A stretch of 64,000 nucleotides of DNA from Myxococcales bacterium (GCA_947491025.1 CANLIC010000005.1:99819-163818); one strand, 5' to 3'. Shown: positions 33,615 through 42,766, numbered from the stretch's first letter. Notes: a model not told the origin generated them from the letters alone. Program-made: numbers and translations.

Positions 33615-34673
33615 TCAGCCGGCCAGTCGGGCGTCGCGCAGCTTCTCGAGCTGCTCGCGATCGCTCCGCGAGAGCTTGGTCGGGATCTTGACCTTGACGT
33701 GGGCATAGAGGTCGCCGCGGCCGCCGCCGTGGAGGTGCGGCACGCCCTTGGCGCGCAGGCGCACCCGCTCACCGGGCTGCACACCTGCCGGGAGGCGCAC
33801 GATCTCATCGCCGCCCTCGACCAGCGGCACCTTGGCGTCGGCGCCGAGAATCGCGTCGAGCACGTCGACATCGATCGAGCAGTGCAGATCGTCGCCTTCG
33901 CGCTCGAAGCGCTCGTCGGGCTGGACCTCGATGACGACGTAGAGATCGCCGTTCGGGCCCCCGCGGTCGCCCGGGCCGCCCTCGCCGGTGACCCGGATGC
34001 GTGTGCCGCTGTCGACGCCGGGCGGCACCCGAATGGTGACCCGGCGTTCGGTGCGCGTCTTGCCGCTGCCATGACAGGTCGAGCAGCGGTCGGCGTCGGG
34101 CACCACGCGCCCGGAGCCCTGGCAGTGGGGGCAGGTCATGGCGAACATGAACGGCCCTTGCTGCCGAGACACCTGGCCGCTGCCGCCGCACTGGCCGCAG
34201 CCCGCAGGCTTGGCGCCGGCCCGCTGACCGCTGCCCTGGCACGTCCCGCAGGCGGCCTCACGCGGGATGACCAGCTCAGGCCGCAGACCCTGGATGGTGT
34301 CGGCGAGGGTCACGCGCAGGTCGTAGCGCAGGTCCTGGCCCTTGGCGGGCCGGTTGCGGTTGCGACGGCCGCCGCCGCCGAAGAGATCGCCAAAGATGTC
34401 GCCGAAGTGGCTAAAAAGGTCTTCGTTGCTGGCTGCCGCACCCGCGCCACCGAATGCTGCGTGGCCGAAGCGATCGAAGCGACCGCGCTTCTCGTCGTCG
34501 CCGAGGACTTCGTAGGCCTCCGCGGCCTCCTTGAATTTGTCTTCCGCTTCAGCGTTGCCCGGGTTGCGATCTGGGTGGTACTGCATCGCCAAGGCTCGGA
34601 AAGCCTTCTTGATCTCTGCAGCGCCCGCGTCACGGCCAACGCCCAGCACCTCATAGTAGTCGCGCTTGGCCAT
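33615..34673 (-). CDS. dnaJ: DnaJ-type Hsp40 co-chaperone
   Basis: A 352-residue type I J-protein that delivers substrates to DnaK and stimulates its ATPase. Residues 1-70 are the J domain ([14 protein letters not shown] at 33-35). A Gly/Phe-rich linker ([15 protein letters not shown]) follows. Four CxxCxGxG zinc motifs come next: [24 protein letters not shown] and CSTCHGSG. The C-terminal substrate-binding domains contain [19 protein letters not shown]. The ATG at 34673 (MAKRDYYE) is certain by homology. A full set of type I features suggests the main DnaJ. dnaK and grpE are not adjacent. Confidence 0.96.
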   Translation of the reverse strand: MAKRDYYEVLGVGRDAGAAEIKKAFRALAMQYHPDRNPGNAEAEDKFKEAAEAYEVLGDDEKRGRFDRFGHAAFGGAGAAASNEDLFSHFGDIFGDLFGGGGRRNRNRPAKGQDLRYDLRVTLADTIQGLRPELVIPREAACGTCQGSGQRAGAKPAGCGQCGGSGQVSRQQGPFMFAMTCPHCQGSGRVVPDADRCSTCHGSGKTRTERRVTIRVPPGVDSGTRIRVTGEGGPGDRGGPNGDLYVVIEVQPDERFEREGDDLHCSIDVDVLDAILGADAKVPLVEGGDEIVRLPAGVQPGERVRLRAKGVPHLHGGGRGDLYAHVKVKIPTKLSRSDREQLEKLRDARLAG

Positions 34674-35343
34674 CGTCGGGTCAGCTCCACGTCGGTCAGG
34701 CGGCGCCCGACAGGCCCGCGCCTGCGCCCGTACCCCCTGCGAAGGCGGCAAAGAATGGCGACGCGATGCGGATGTCAAGCGGCCCTGGTCATCCTCGGTC
34801 CGCCGCCTTCGGGCCCGGACCGGGCCACAGACGGTGAGGGAGTTGCGACTTCCGTCCCGGTCCGAAGGGTCGCCCGCCGATAGGTGCCTGGTGGCCGTCT
34901 TGAACCTCCGGTCCCTTCCTCAACGTACCGCATGTACGCCACTGGTCCTTTCCTCGCAACGCCTAGATCTGGCGCCGAATTCGGCGGTCTGACCGGCGTT
35001 CGGTGGTGGATCCTGGGTCATGGCGAGGGCCGCGCCCCGCACGGCTGCCGCGCTGTCTCGGTGCCAAGGAAGGCGCGGGAGCCCGACCGGACGCGCTCCA
35101 AGCGCCAGGCGCGGCCGAACGGCGCCTTGTCGTGCCCGGCGCCAGCGGGCGGCGACGCCTGAAAGGTGACGTCGCCGAACCTCGCGTCGTGCCGGCCGCC
35201 TTGTGGCCAGCGAGGGGCCGGGATAGACTGCGCATGCACAGCTCGGACCAACGGGCTGGCAAGCGGAAAATTCGCCAATCGCGGCGATGGGTTGCAATCG
35301 AAGCCGGGCAAGGCGCGCGCTGCTCCAGCGCCGCAGGTGGGCG
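34674..35343. other. Divergent intergenic region between dnaJ and rpoN
   Basis: 670 bp without a supported gene; the open frames are Arg/Pro-rich shadows. A plausible rpoN promoter lies at 35201-35229. I found no CIRCE (TTAGCACTC-N9-GAGTGCTAA) element upstream of dnaJ. Confidence 0.5.
35201..35229 (+). promoter_or_regulatory. Probable rpoN promoter
   Basis: TTGTGG (35201-35206), 17 bases, TAGACT (35224-35229), about 115 bases before the rpoN ATG. Confidence 0.4.
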
Positions 35344-37158
35344 ATGGAGTTTAAACAGGGCCTGCACTTAGGGACGCGCCTCGAGCAGCGGCTGGTCATG
35401 ACCCAGCAGCTCCAGCAGGCGATCCGTCTCTTGCAGCTGTCCCGCACCGAACTCGTCGAGACCATTGCAGAGACGCTCAACGAAAACCCGATGTTGGAAG
35501 AGGCGCCCAGCCGCTCCGACCAGTCGGGGTCGACCTCGGTGACCGGCGGCGAGGGCCAGGTCACCACCCTCGACGCTTCGGAGAGTCGCGAGAAGACGAG
35601 CCACGAGATCGACTGGCAGGAGTTCTTTGCCGACATGGCGCGCGGCCCGACGGCCGGGCCTACCGGATACGCCTCGCGCGACGAGGAGCTGCCACCGCTC
35701 TCGGCGACCCTGACCCGCGAGGCGTCGCTGGCCGAAGAGTTGGCCGAGCAGCTTGGGCTGATGGGCCTCGACGAGCGCCAACGGGCCATGGCCGAGGAGA
35801 TCATCGGCAACCTCGACGACGACGGCTATTTTCGCCCAGCTCGCCTCGAGATGCGCGGCGGCACCGACGCGGGTCGTCGGCTCCTGCGTCGCAAGGCCGA
35901 GCTCGCCGGCATCGAGGTCGCAGACGTCGAGGGCGGCCTCAACCTGTTGTGGCTGACCGACGCCGAGATGACCGAGTGGAGCCGAGAGGCCGAGGGCCGC
36001 GGCCTGCGGGCGACCGTCGAGCCGGGCGCCTCGCTGCGGGCGTTGGCGCTGCGTTTTCAGGTCGCGCCTGCTGCTGCTGCAGCGGTGCTGGAGGCCGTGC
36101 AGCGCTGCGAACCGGCGGGCGTGGCGGCGCGCGACACACGCGAGTGCTTGCTGCTGCAGGCGCGGGCGCGCTTCCCCCAAGAGCTCGGCCTGCACCGCCT
36201 CATCGATCGCCACCTCGAGAACCTGGAGGCCCGCAAGCAGGGCCCGATCGTGCGCGATCTACGCGTCGACGAGACAGAGGTGCGGCGCCTGCTCGGCCTG
36301 CTGCGGACCCTTGAGCCGAGGCCGGGTCGCCGATATGGCGGTGAGAGCGCCGCCTACATCACGCCGGACGTCCACGTTCACAAGGTGGGCGACGACTACA
36401 AGGTGTCGGTCAACGACGACGGGTTGCCACGTCTGCGGGTCTCAGACTTCTACCGCCGGGCCCTGGAGCTCGCCTCTGCCGACCCGGGACAGAAGGGCGA
36501 CCCGCGCGCGGACAGCGATCGCGAGGCCAAGGCCTACATGCAGGAGAAGCTGCGCCAGGCCGAATGGATGATCCGCAGCATCTACCAGCGGCAGAGCACC
36601 ATCCAACGGGTGACCGACTCCATCATGCGCTTCCAGCGGCCCTTCCTCGAGCGCGGCGTCTCCGCTCTGCGGCCGCTGGTGCTGCGCGAGGTCGCCGAGG
36701 ACGTCGGGCTGCACGAGTCGACCATCTCGCGCGTGACGACCGCCAAGTACGTCGACACGCCGCAGGGCATCTTTGAGCTCAAGTACTTCTTCAACAGCCG
36801 AATCAGCGCCGGAGGCCACGCCGGCCACGGCCACGGCCACAGCGGCCATGGTGGCCGCGGCGGGCTCGCCAGCAGCGCCACCAGCAGCGGCGACATGGCC
36901 AGCGAGGCGGTCAAGCACGCCATCAAGCGCCTCATCGACAAGGAGCCGAGCAAGTCGCCGCTCTCCGACCAGGAGATCGTGGAGATCTTGCAGGGCAACT
37001 GGGACCGCGCCCAGCTCCTCTCGCGCCTGGACTGCGACGAGGCCGAGGCGTCGTCGCTGCTGCCCGAGAAGTCGATGTCCATCGCCAGGCGGACCGTGGC
37101 GAAATACCGAGAAGCCATGCACATTCCATCGTCATCGGGGCGCCGAGCCCTGATTTGA
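35344..37158 (+). CDS. rpoN: RNA polymerase sigma-54 factor
   Basis: A 604-residue alternative sigma factor that needs AAA+ activators. Region I is at the N-terminus (LEQRLVMTQQLQQAIRLLQL). The core-binding region contains LAEQLGLMGLDERQRAMAEE and PAGVAARDTRECLLLQ, and the DNA-binding part has HESTISRVTTAKYVDTPQGI. The RpoN box ARRTVAKYRE lies near residues 580-590. It is over 100 residues longer than the usual 480. One insert lies between the two halves of the core-binding region (about residues 175-240). The other is a Gly/His-rich block (residues 490-507, GGHAGHGHGHSGHGGRGG) between the helix-turn-helix and the RpoN box. Start at MEFKQGLHLG. Heads the PTS-Ntr cluster. Confidence 0.95.
   Translation: MEFKQGLHLGTRLEQRLVMTQQLQQAIRLLQLSRTELVETIAETLNENPMLEEAPSRSDQSGSTSVTGGEGQVTTLDASESREKTSHEIDWQEFFADMARGPTAGPTGYASRDEELPPLSATLTREASLAEELAEQLGLMGLDERQRAMAEEIIGNLDDDGYFRPARLEMRGGTDAGRRLLRRKAELAGIEVADVEGGLNLLWLTDAEMTEWSREAEGRGLRATVEPGASLRALALRFQVAPAAAAAVLEAVQRCEPAGVAARDTRECLLLQARARFPQELGLHRLIDRHLENLEARKQGPIVRDLRVDETEVRRLLGLLRTLEPRPGRRYGGESAAYITPDVHVHKVGDDYKVSVNDDGLPRLRVSDFYRRALELASADPGQKGDPRADSDREAKAYMQEKLRQAEWMIRSIYQRQSTIQRVTDSIMRFQRPFLERGVSALRPLVLREVAEDVGLHESTISRVTTAKYVDTPQGIFELKYFFNSRISAGGHAGHGHGHSGHGGRGGLASSATSSGDMASEAVKHAIKRLIDKEPSKSPLSDQEIVEILQGNWDRAQLLSRLDCDEAEASSLLPEKSMSIARRTVAKYREAMHIPSSSGRRALI
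36811..36864 (+). other. His/Gly-rich insert within rpoN
   Basis: Eighteen codons encode Gly/His repeats (five His) just after KYFFNSRISA, where other sigma-54 proteins carry a short linker. Spacing of His in HGHGH favours metal binding, which is inference only. Confidence 0.8.
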
Positions 37159-37247
37159 GCAGCCCGTGCGGCGTCGGCCGCGCGCCCGACATCGCCCGGC
37201 CGACCCATGACCCGGTAGCCCCCACAGAAGGCGAAGAGCGAGCGACG

Positions 37248-37751
37248 ATGCCCTCGGTCTCCCCCGTCCAGCTCACGTCCTACTTGCGCCCCGGCAGCGT
37301 CTGGCTCGACGTCGACGCCGCTGACAAGGCTGCGCTGTTGCGGGCGGTCGCCGACTGCCTGGCCGCCGCCGGACCGCCCCTTGACCCGCAGACGGTGGCC
37401 GACTTGCTGACCGCCCGCGAACGCTTGGCATCGACCGGTGTCGGCCACGGCGTCGCGATCCCTCACGCCTCCGTCGCCACGATCGAAACGCCGCGGCTGT
37501 GCCTGCTGCGCGTACGAGCGGCGATCGACTTCGACGCCATCGACGCCGCGCCCGTGCGCCTCGTGGTCGGGGTGCTCGCCCCGCCGAACGCCCAGGCGCT
37601 GCACCTTCGGCTGCTGGCGCGGGTGGCCCGGCTCGTGCAAGCGCCGCTGATGCGCGAGGCTTTGCTTGCCGCCCACAGCGCTGACGATGCATACTCACTC
37701 ATCGATGCCGCCGACTCCGGCCGAGCCCCGGAGCCGGTTCACGGCGCATGA
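37248..37751 (+). CDS. ptsN: PTS IIA-like nitrogen-regulatory protein
   Basis: A 167-residue EIIA(Ntr)-type protein that receives phosphate from HPr/NPr and acts as a regulator rather than in sugar uptake. LTARERLASTGVGHGVAIPH has the phospho-accepting His73; KAALLRAVADCLAAAG is the N-terminal helix of the fold. The ATG at 37248 starts the region aligning with PtsN; the frame opens 93 bp earlier at a TTG. It follows rpoN by 89 bp, and rapZ begins 36 bp after it, so one operon is likely. The C-terminal 15 residues (RAPEPVHGA) are a non-conserved tail. Confidence 0.93.
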   Translation: MPSVSPVQLTSYLRPGSVWLDVDAADKAALLRAVADCLAAAGPPLDPQTVADLLTARERLASTGVGHGVAIPHASVATIETPRLCLLRVRAAIDFDAIDAAPVRLVVGVLAPPNAQALHLRLLARVARLVQAPLMREALLAAHSADDAYSLIDAADSGRAPEPVHGA

Positions 37752-37787
37752 TGGAGGCCGCTTCGGCGGGCCCACGGATGGCAAGCG

Positions 37788-38678
37788 ATGAGTGGCGCTG
37801 CGGGACGTGACCGGTGGCTGGTGGTGACCGGAATCAGCGGCTCCGGGCGCACCACCGCGCTGCATGCCCTCGAAGATCTCGGCTGGTACTGCATCGACAA
37901 CCTGCCGCCCGCGCTGCTGCCACACCTGCGCGACACCCTGCGCACCAGCTCCTACCGCGGCGTCGCCATCGGGCTCGACGTCCGCACCGCCGACACCCCC
38001 GGCTCGTTCGAACAGGCCTTCGACAACTTGCGGGCCGGCGGCGTCGACCTGACGCTCGTCTACCTCGATTGCAGCGACGAGGTCCTGGTGCGACGCTTTG
38101 GCGAGACCCGCCGTCGCCACCCGCTGCTCAACGCCGGCAGCATCCCTGCCGCCATCGCCGCCGAGCGCCACCAAATGATGGCGATGCGCGTGCGCACGAC
38201 GCTGGTGATCGACACCTCCGCGCTCAACGTCCACCAACTCAAGGCCCAGATCGCTGACCTCTTCGGCACCTCCCAGACCGATCGCACGCAGCTGCGCGTC
38301 AACTTGCTCAGCTTCGGCTTCAAGCACGGCTCGCCGCGGGACGCTGACTGGATCTTCGACGTGCGCGGCCTGCTGAACCCGCACTTCGTGCCCGCGCTCC
38401 GACCACGCTCAGGGAGCGATCACGACGTGGCCAGCTATGTCCTCGAGAGCGACGACGGTGCGGCGCTGTTGGCGCAGCTGCTCTCGACTTTGCGACTGGC
38501 GTTGCCGATGCATCGGCGCGAGGGCCGGGTGCTGGTGACAGTCGCCATTGGCTGCACCGGCGGTCGGCACCGCTCGGTGGCGATCGCCGAGGCGTTGGCG
38601 GCGGCGCTCGGCAGCGATGGCGAGGATCTGATCTCCGTGCACCACCGCGATCGCGACAACCTGCGAATTTCGCAATGA
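37788..38678 (+). CDS. rapZ: RapZ/YvcJ-type nucleotide- and RNA-binding adapter protein
   Basis: A 296-residue P-loop protein. In enterobacteria RapZ controls the sRNAs of glucosamine-6-phosphate synthesis through RNase E; in other bacteria its role is unsettled. WLVVTGISGSGRTTALHALE holds a Walker A where the usual Lys is Arg21. LGWYCIDNLPPALLP, the Walker-B-like VDLTLVYLDC and FETRRRHPLL-like RFGETRRRHPLL follow. The C-terminal domain has GCTGGRHRSVAIAEAL, the conserved RNA-binding motif. It lies between ptsN and HPr, as in many rpoN clusters. The Lys-to-Arg change may lower ATP binding. Confidence 0.93.
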   Translation: MSGAAGRDRWLVVTGISGSGRTTALHALEDLGWYCIDNLPPALLPHLRDTLRTSSYRGVAIGLDVRTADTPGSFEQAFDNLRAGGVDLTLVYLDCSDEVLVRRFGETRRRHPLLNAGSIPAAIAAERHQMMAMRVRTTLVIDTSALNVHQLKAQIADLFGTSQTDRTQLRVNLLSFGFKHGSPRDADWIFDVRGLLNPHFVPALRPRSGSDHDVASYVLESDDGAALLAQLLSTLRLALPMHRREGRVLVTVAIGCTGGRHRSVAIAEALAAALGSDGEDLISVHHRDRDNLRISQ

Positions 38679-38712
38679 CGATGAGGCCGGCGGGGCGCCG
38701 CGGGGCGCCGGA

Positions 38713-39021
38713 ATGAGCGGGACGACGGCAAAGCGCAGGGTTCACGTCCGCAACCCGATGGGCATGCACGCCCGCCCGGCCGGCCGTTTCGTCGAACTGG
38801 CGCGCACCTTCGATGCCCGCGTGCGGGTGCGTTGCCGCGGCGAGGAAGTCGACGGCGCCAGCATCCTCTCGCTGCTGATGCTCGAGGCCACCGCCGGCAC
38901 CGAGCTGGAGCTGGTGGCCCACGGCAACGACGCCACCGCCGCCATCGACGCCCTCGCCGCCCTCGTAGCGAGCGGCTTTGACGAGGCACAGTCCTACGAT
39001 GGCCGAGGGGCGCGTGGCTGA
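38713..39021 (+). CDS. HPr-family phosphocarrier protein
   Basis: A 102-residue phosphocarrier with VRNPMGMHARPAGRFVELAR, where His19 corresponds to the phosphorylated His15 of HPr. DGASILSLLMLEATAGTELEL contains the position equivalent to Ser46, here Ser in ASILSLL. It accepts phosphate from EI and passes it to EIIA. Small cytoplasmic protein. Its last codons overlap the start of the EI gene. There is no HPr kinase gene in this cluster, so Ser phosphorylation is doubtful despite the Ser. Called NPr or HPr depending on the partner. Confidence 0.93.
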   Translation: MSGTTAKRRVHVRNPMGMHARPAGRFVELARTFDARVRVRCRGEEVDGASILSLLMLEATAGTELELVAHGNDATAAIDALAALVASGFDEAQSYDGRGARG

Positions 39022-40705
39022 GGCGGACGACGGACCCCTCGACCCCGCGGCGGGGCAGACGCTGCAAGGCGTCGGCGCCGGGCCAGGCCTCGGCTGCGGA
39101 CCGGCCCACCTGCTGCGGCGGCGACCCCTCAACCTGCGCCGGCGCAGCCTGGCCCCCGAGGCCCGCGGTCATGAGGTCGCGCGACTGCGCAGCGCCGCAG
39201 CGGCCTTCGAGGCCGAGCTGCTGGCCGTGGCGGGCGAGTTAGAGGCCGCCGATGAGCCAGGCGCCGCGCTGGCCGTCTCTCTGATCACCAGCCAGCGTGC
39301 GATGTTGCGGGACGATGAGCTGCTCTCGCGCGCTGAGGCGGCGATCGTCGGGCAGGGCGCCACCGCCGAGCGGGCGGTGCTGACGGCGCTGCAGGCCCTC
39401 GAGGCACGCTTTGGTGCGCTGCAGGCGCCGACTTTTCGCGCGATCTGGCGCGATATCGAGGATCTCGGTCACGCGCTCATCGGGCGGCTCGGCGGCGACG
39501 AGGGGCGGCTCGCCATCGACCCCGGCGATGTCGTCATCGCCCACGACCTCACCGTCGGGGAGCTGATCTCGCTGATCAAGGCAGGCGCGGCCGGACTGGT
39601 GTTGGAGAGCGGCTCCATGACCTCGCACGTCGCCGTCCTCTGCCGTTCCGCCGGGTTGCCGGCCGTACTCGGCGTGCACGCTGCCCTGCGCTCCGTCCAA
39701 GATGAGGTGCGGGTCTGCGTCGACGGCGAGAGCGGGCGCGTCGCCATCGCCGCAGCCGCCGAGGCCCTCGCCGAGTGGTCGCCGCGCGGCGCCGCCGGCC
39801 TCTCGTCGCCGCCCACCTCGCACCAGGGCCTTGGCGTCGACGAGGGCAGCGAGGGCGAAGGGCCGATCTGGCGTGCGAACCTCGACTTCGACTGGCGCTC
39901 CGACCATGTGGGCCGCTATGGCGCACAAGGCGTCGGCCTGTGGCGGACGCTCTTCCTCTACCTCGGGCGCGACACCCTGCCGACCGAGGACGAGCTAGCG
40001 CAGGCCTTTTCGGCCGTCGCTGAGCGCTGTGCCCCCGCGCCGGTGACCGTCCGCCTGCTCGATCTCTCGGGCCCGAGCGACGACGCCGAGTTGCCCCCGG
40101 CGCTGCGCGGCCTCGGCGATTGCCGCGGCGTCCGGCTGTTGCGGCATCGGCCCGAGGTCATCGACACCCAGCTCCGCGCGTTGCTGCGGGCCGGTCGCCA
40201 CGGCAACATCCGCCTGCTTCTCCCATTCGTCAGCGACGTCGAGGAGGTCCGCGTCATCGGCGCCCGGCTGGAGCGGCTCCGCGCCGAGGTGGACGGGCCG
40301 CGGCTCAAGCTCGGGGCGATGGTCGAGGTGCCGGCGCTGCTGCTCTCGCTGCCAGAGTTGGCGGAGGCCTGCGATTTCTTGGCGATCGGCAGCAACGACC
40401 TCGGGGCGCTTCTGCTCGGTACCGGCCGCGAGCACCGCGGATTCGAGCGCCCGACGCTGCCGCCGGCGCTGGCGACCGCGATGCGCTGGACGGTCGACGC
40501 CGGCCGGGCGGCGGGCATCCCGGTCAGCCTCTGCGGCGAGCTGGCGGCCGAGCCCGCACTCACCGGCGCCCTGCTCGATCTCGGCCTGCGCGAATTCTCC
40601 ATGGCCGCGCGCCTGTTGCCGCGCGTGCGGGCAGCGGCCAACGCATGGTCTGCCACGACGGGGTTGGAGGGCGCCGCGCTCGGCCCGGCGGCGGTCGACC
40701 CGTGA
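39014..40705 (+). CDS. ptsI: PTS enzyme I-type phosphoenolpyruvate-protein phosphotransferase
   Basis: A 563-residue protein that phosphorylates HPr from PEP. The swivelling-domain His lies in GSMTSHVAVLCRSAGLPA (His205). The PEP-binding barrel keeps MVEVPAL, AIGSNDLGALL and the Cys in SLCGELA (Cys507). Compared with canonical EI, RTEFL reads RTLFL and the LDIGGDK loop reads LDLSGPSDD, both near PEP-binding residues. There is no N-terminal GAF domain, so it is EI-like rather than PtsP. The GTG at 39014 has GAGG at good spacing and overlaps the HPr stop; the ATG at 38999 is an alternative. Its stop overlaps the next start (GTGA). Confidence 0.9.
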   Translation: MAEADDGPLDPAAGQTLQGVGAGPGLGCGPAHLLRRRPLNLRRRSLAPEARGHEVARLRSAAAAFEAELLAVAGELEAADEPGAALAVSLITSQRAMLRDDELLSRAEAAIVGQGATAERAVLTALQALEARFGALQAPTFRAIWRDIEDLGHALIGRLGGDEGRLAIDPGDVVIAHDLTVGELISLIKAGAAGLVLESGSMTSHVAVLCRSAGLPAVLGVHAALRSVQDEVRVCVDGESGRVAIAAAAEALAEWSPRGAAGLSSPPTSHQGLGVDEGSEGEGPIWRANLDFDWRSDHVGRYGAQGVGLWRTLFLYLGRDTLPTEDELAQAFSAVAERCAPAPVTVRLLDLSGPSDDAELPPALRGLGDCRGVRLLRHRPEVIDTQLRALLRAGRHGNIRLLLPFVSDVEEVRVIGARLERLRAEVDGPRLKLGAMVEVPALLLSLPELAEACDFLAIGSNDLGALLLGTGREHRGFERPTLPPALATAMRWTVDAGRAAGIPVSLCGELAAEPALTGALLDLGLREFSMAARLLPRVRAAANAWSATTGLEGAALGPAAVDP

Positions 40706-41565
40706 CCCTGCGGACGCGTCTTGGGCGGCGTCTGAACCGACGCTTCTTCGCCGATGCCCAAGTCGCCGTGCTGGCCAGTGGCTGGCTGGTGCTGATGGCT
40801 TGCAGCGATCCCGTCACCCAACGGCGTGATGGCGTAGATCGCATGATGTTCCCGGACGACAGCGCGCTCGAGCCGCCCGATCCTGACGACATCCCGCCGC
40901 CGCCACCGCGCGACCGCCGGCCGCGCCGCGCAGCTGATGCCCTGGTCGCTCGGTGCGCCAACGAAGGCGGCGAGCATGGCCGCTCGGTGGGCCGCGCCAC
41001 TGACGGCGAGCTGGTCCAGGGCTGTGAGCTGCCCGAGCGGGGCCCTGGCTACCTCTGTCGTCACCCGGCGCGCTTTGGCACGCCCTTCGTCGTCGCGGCG
41101 CTGCAATCGGCCGCGGCGCAGGTCGTCCGCGTCCACGGTCCGGGCCCCGAGCTCGTCATCGGCGCGCTCTCCGCCGACGGTGGCGGCCGGCTGCGCCCCC
41201 ACCGCAGCCACCAGTCTGGGCGCGACGCCGACGTCGGCTTGTTCGCGCTCGATGGCATCAGCACCAAGGCGTTCCGCGCCCTGCGCCCGAGCGAGCTTGA
41301 CGTTGAGCGCACCTGGACCGCGATCTCGAGCCTCGTCCGCACCGGCCGCGTGGTCTATGTCTTCCTCGATATGGACCTGCAGGAGCCCCTCTTTCGCTAC
41401 CTGGAGCGCAGCGATGTCGACGAGGCGACCTTGGAGCGCCTCTTCCAATATCCAGGCGGCCACGACACCAAGCGGGGTCTCATTCGGCACGCCTCCGGCC
41501 ACCGCGACCACTTCCACGTGCGCTTCGCCTGCGGTCGCGAGGACGGCGAAGACTGCCTCGACTGA
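40702..41565 (+). CDS. M74-family (MepA-like) murein endopeptidase, lipoprotein-like
   Basis: A 287-residue penicillin-insensitive murein endopeptidase relative that cuts D-Ala-mDAP cross-links. Zinc-ligand motifs are HRSHQSGRDADVGLF and, near the C-terminus, ASGHRDHFHVRFACGRE. An N-terminal segment (QVAVLASGWLVLMAC) forms a signal sequence with a lipobox Cys. A Pro-rich stretch (PPDPDDIPPPPPRDRRPRR) precedes the catalytic domain. The GTG start overlaps the EI stop by GTGA, which implies translational coupling of a cell-wall hydrolase to the PTS. Acts in the periplasm. The MepA motif set (HxxHxxGxxxD, HxHFH) is nearly complete. Confidence 0.88.
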   Translation: MTLRTRLGRRLNRRFFADAQVAVLASGWLVLMACSDPVTQRRDGVDRMMFPDDSALEPPDPDDIPPPPPRDRRPRRAADALVARCANEGGEHGRSVGRATDGELVQGCELPERGPGYLCRHPARFGTPFVVAALQSAAAQVVRVHGPGPELVIGALSADGGGRLRPHRSHQSGRDADVGLFALDGISTKAFRALRPSELDVERTWTAISSLVRTGRVVYVFLDMDLQEPLFRYLERSDVDEATLERLFQYPGGHDTKRGLIRHASGHRDHFHVRFACGREDGEDCLD

Positions 41566-41658
41566 GCGCGCCATCGACAACCGAAAGGCCCTGCGCTCCG
41601 CGGCGACGGCTTGACCGCGCGCGCCCGCCGTCCGACGCTGCCGTGCACAGGAGGGTCG

Positions 41659-42720
41659 ATGGGCAAGGCGAGACGGGCAGGGCGCGCCGACGGGGACGCC
41701 GGGACCACAGAGCAAGCGACGGGCGCCGAGGCCGCGCCTGAGACGACGGCCCCGGCCGGGGTCGAACGCGGCCGCGGCGGGGCAAGGCGTGCCAAGGCCC
41801 CAGCCAAGGCGTCGTCGCGGCCGGCTGCCGGGCAGCGTTCCCCCGCCGACAGCGCGGCCCTCGCTGCAGAGACGCCCCATTCCACTGCCGCGCCCGCGCC
41901 CGCCGAGAGCCCTCGCGCCGCCCCTGCTGTCGGAGCGCCGGGCCCCACGTCTGGGACTGCGGTCGGGCTCGCGGACCACGCGTCGACGGTCGATGACCCG
42001 CCCGCCTTGACGGCGTTGGAGGCTCCGGTTGGCGACAGCGTCCGCCCCGACGCAGCGCCGACTGCCGCTGCCTCAAGCGAGGCCTTGACGGTGCAGGGGC
42101 TGCAGGCGCAGCTCGACGCGCTCGAGCGCCGGCTGGAGCGCGGACTCCGCTTTGTGCACGTCGTCGCCGACCGCAACCAACGCGCGATCGGCGGACACGC
42201 TGCGCTGCTTCACGGCCTCGGCGACGCCCTCACCCGCGCCCAAGTGCTGGTGCCGGCCGAGGTCGCCGCAGCCCGCGACGGCTACCTGGCAGCGGCGCCG
42301 GCGCCCGAATTTCGCATCCGCGTCGCCGCTGACGTCGACAAGTATGCGGTGCCGGCAGTGGAGATCGACTGCGAGGCGCGGCTGGCGCTCTGCAAGGCCG
42401 CCTGCTGCCGCCGCCCCTTCGCGCTCTCAACGCAGGACCTCGAGGAGGGTGTGCTGCGGTGGGATTTCGCCGATCCCTACGTGAACCGCCGCGACGCCGA
42501 CGGGCGCTGCGTCCACGCCACCGATGCCTGCCGTTGCGGCGTCTACGCCCAGCGCCCCGTGCGGTGCCGCCGGTTCGACTGTCGCCAGGACGCCAGCATC
42601 TGGATCGACTTCGACCGTCAGATCCCCAATCCCGAGCTCGCATCACTGCCGACGCCACGCCCCGCGGCCGCGACGCGCGAAGCGGCCGCCGGCCAGGATT
42701 CCAGGCCCAAAGAGGGCTAA
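41659..42720 (+). CDS. YkgJ-type Cys-cluster protein with long low-complexity N-terminus
   Basis: A 353-residue protein. Residues 1-150 are Ala/Pro/Thr/Arg-rich and probably unstructured. A helical stretch of about 60 residues (LQAQLDALERRLERGLRF) follows. The last 110 residues form a Cys cluster of the YkgJ/CxxCxxCC family (IDCEARLALCKAACCRR, GRCVHATDACRCGVY, RPVRCRRFDCRQD), thought to bind zinc or an Fe-S cluster. The ATG at 41659 follows AGGAGG; the earlier in-frame start at 41611 has none. Role unknown; no transport or catalytic motif. It is 93 bp after mepA and on the same strand. Confidence 0.75.
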   Translation: MGKARRAGRADGDAGTTEQATGAEAAPETTAPAGVERGRGGARRAKAPAKASSRPAAGQRSPADSAALAAETPHSTAAPAPAESPRAAPAVGAPGPTSGTAVGLADHASTVDDPPALTALEAPVGDSVRPDAAPTAAASSEALTVQGLQAQLDALERRLERGLRFVHVVADRNQRAIGGHAALLHGLGDALTRAQVLVPAEVAAARDGYLAAAPAPEFRIRVAADVDKYAVPAVEIDCEARLALCKAACCRRPFALSTQDLEEGVLRWDFADPYVNRRDADGRCVHATDACRCGVYAQRPVRCRRFDCRQDASIWIDFDRQIPNPELASLPTPRPAAATREAAAGQDSRPKEG

Positions 42721-42766
42721 CCGCCTGCCGATCGCCGTGCCCACCGCGCCCTGCGTGAGCGCGCGC

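Noticed and set aside
34963..35367. Minus-strand frame in the dnaJ-rpoN gap (134 codons)
   Set aside because: No domain or RBS, Arg/Pro-rich; overlaps the rpoN promoter and start.
39958..41979. 673-codon minus-strand frame over ptsI, the endopeptidase and the Cys-cluster gene
   Set aside because: Crosses three well-supported genes; no RBS or domain.
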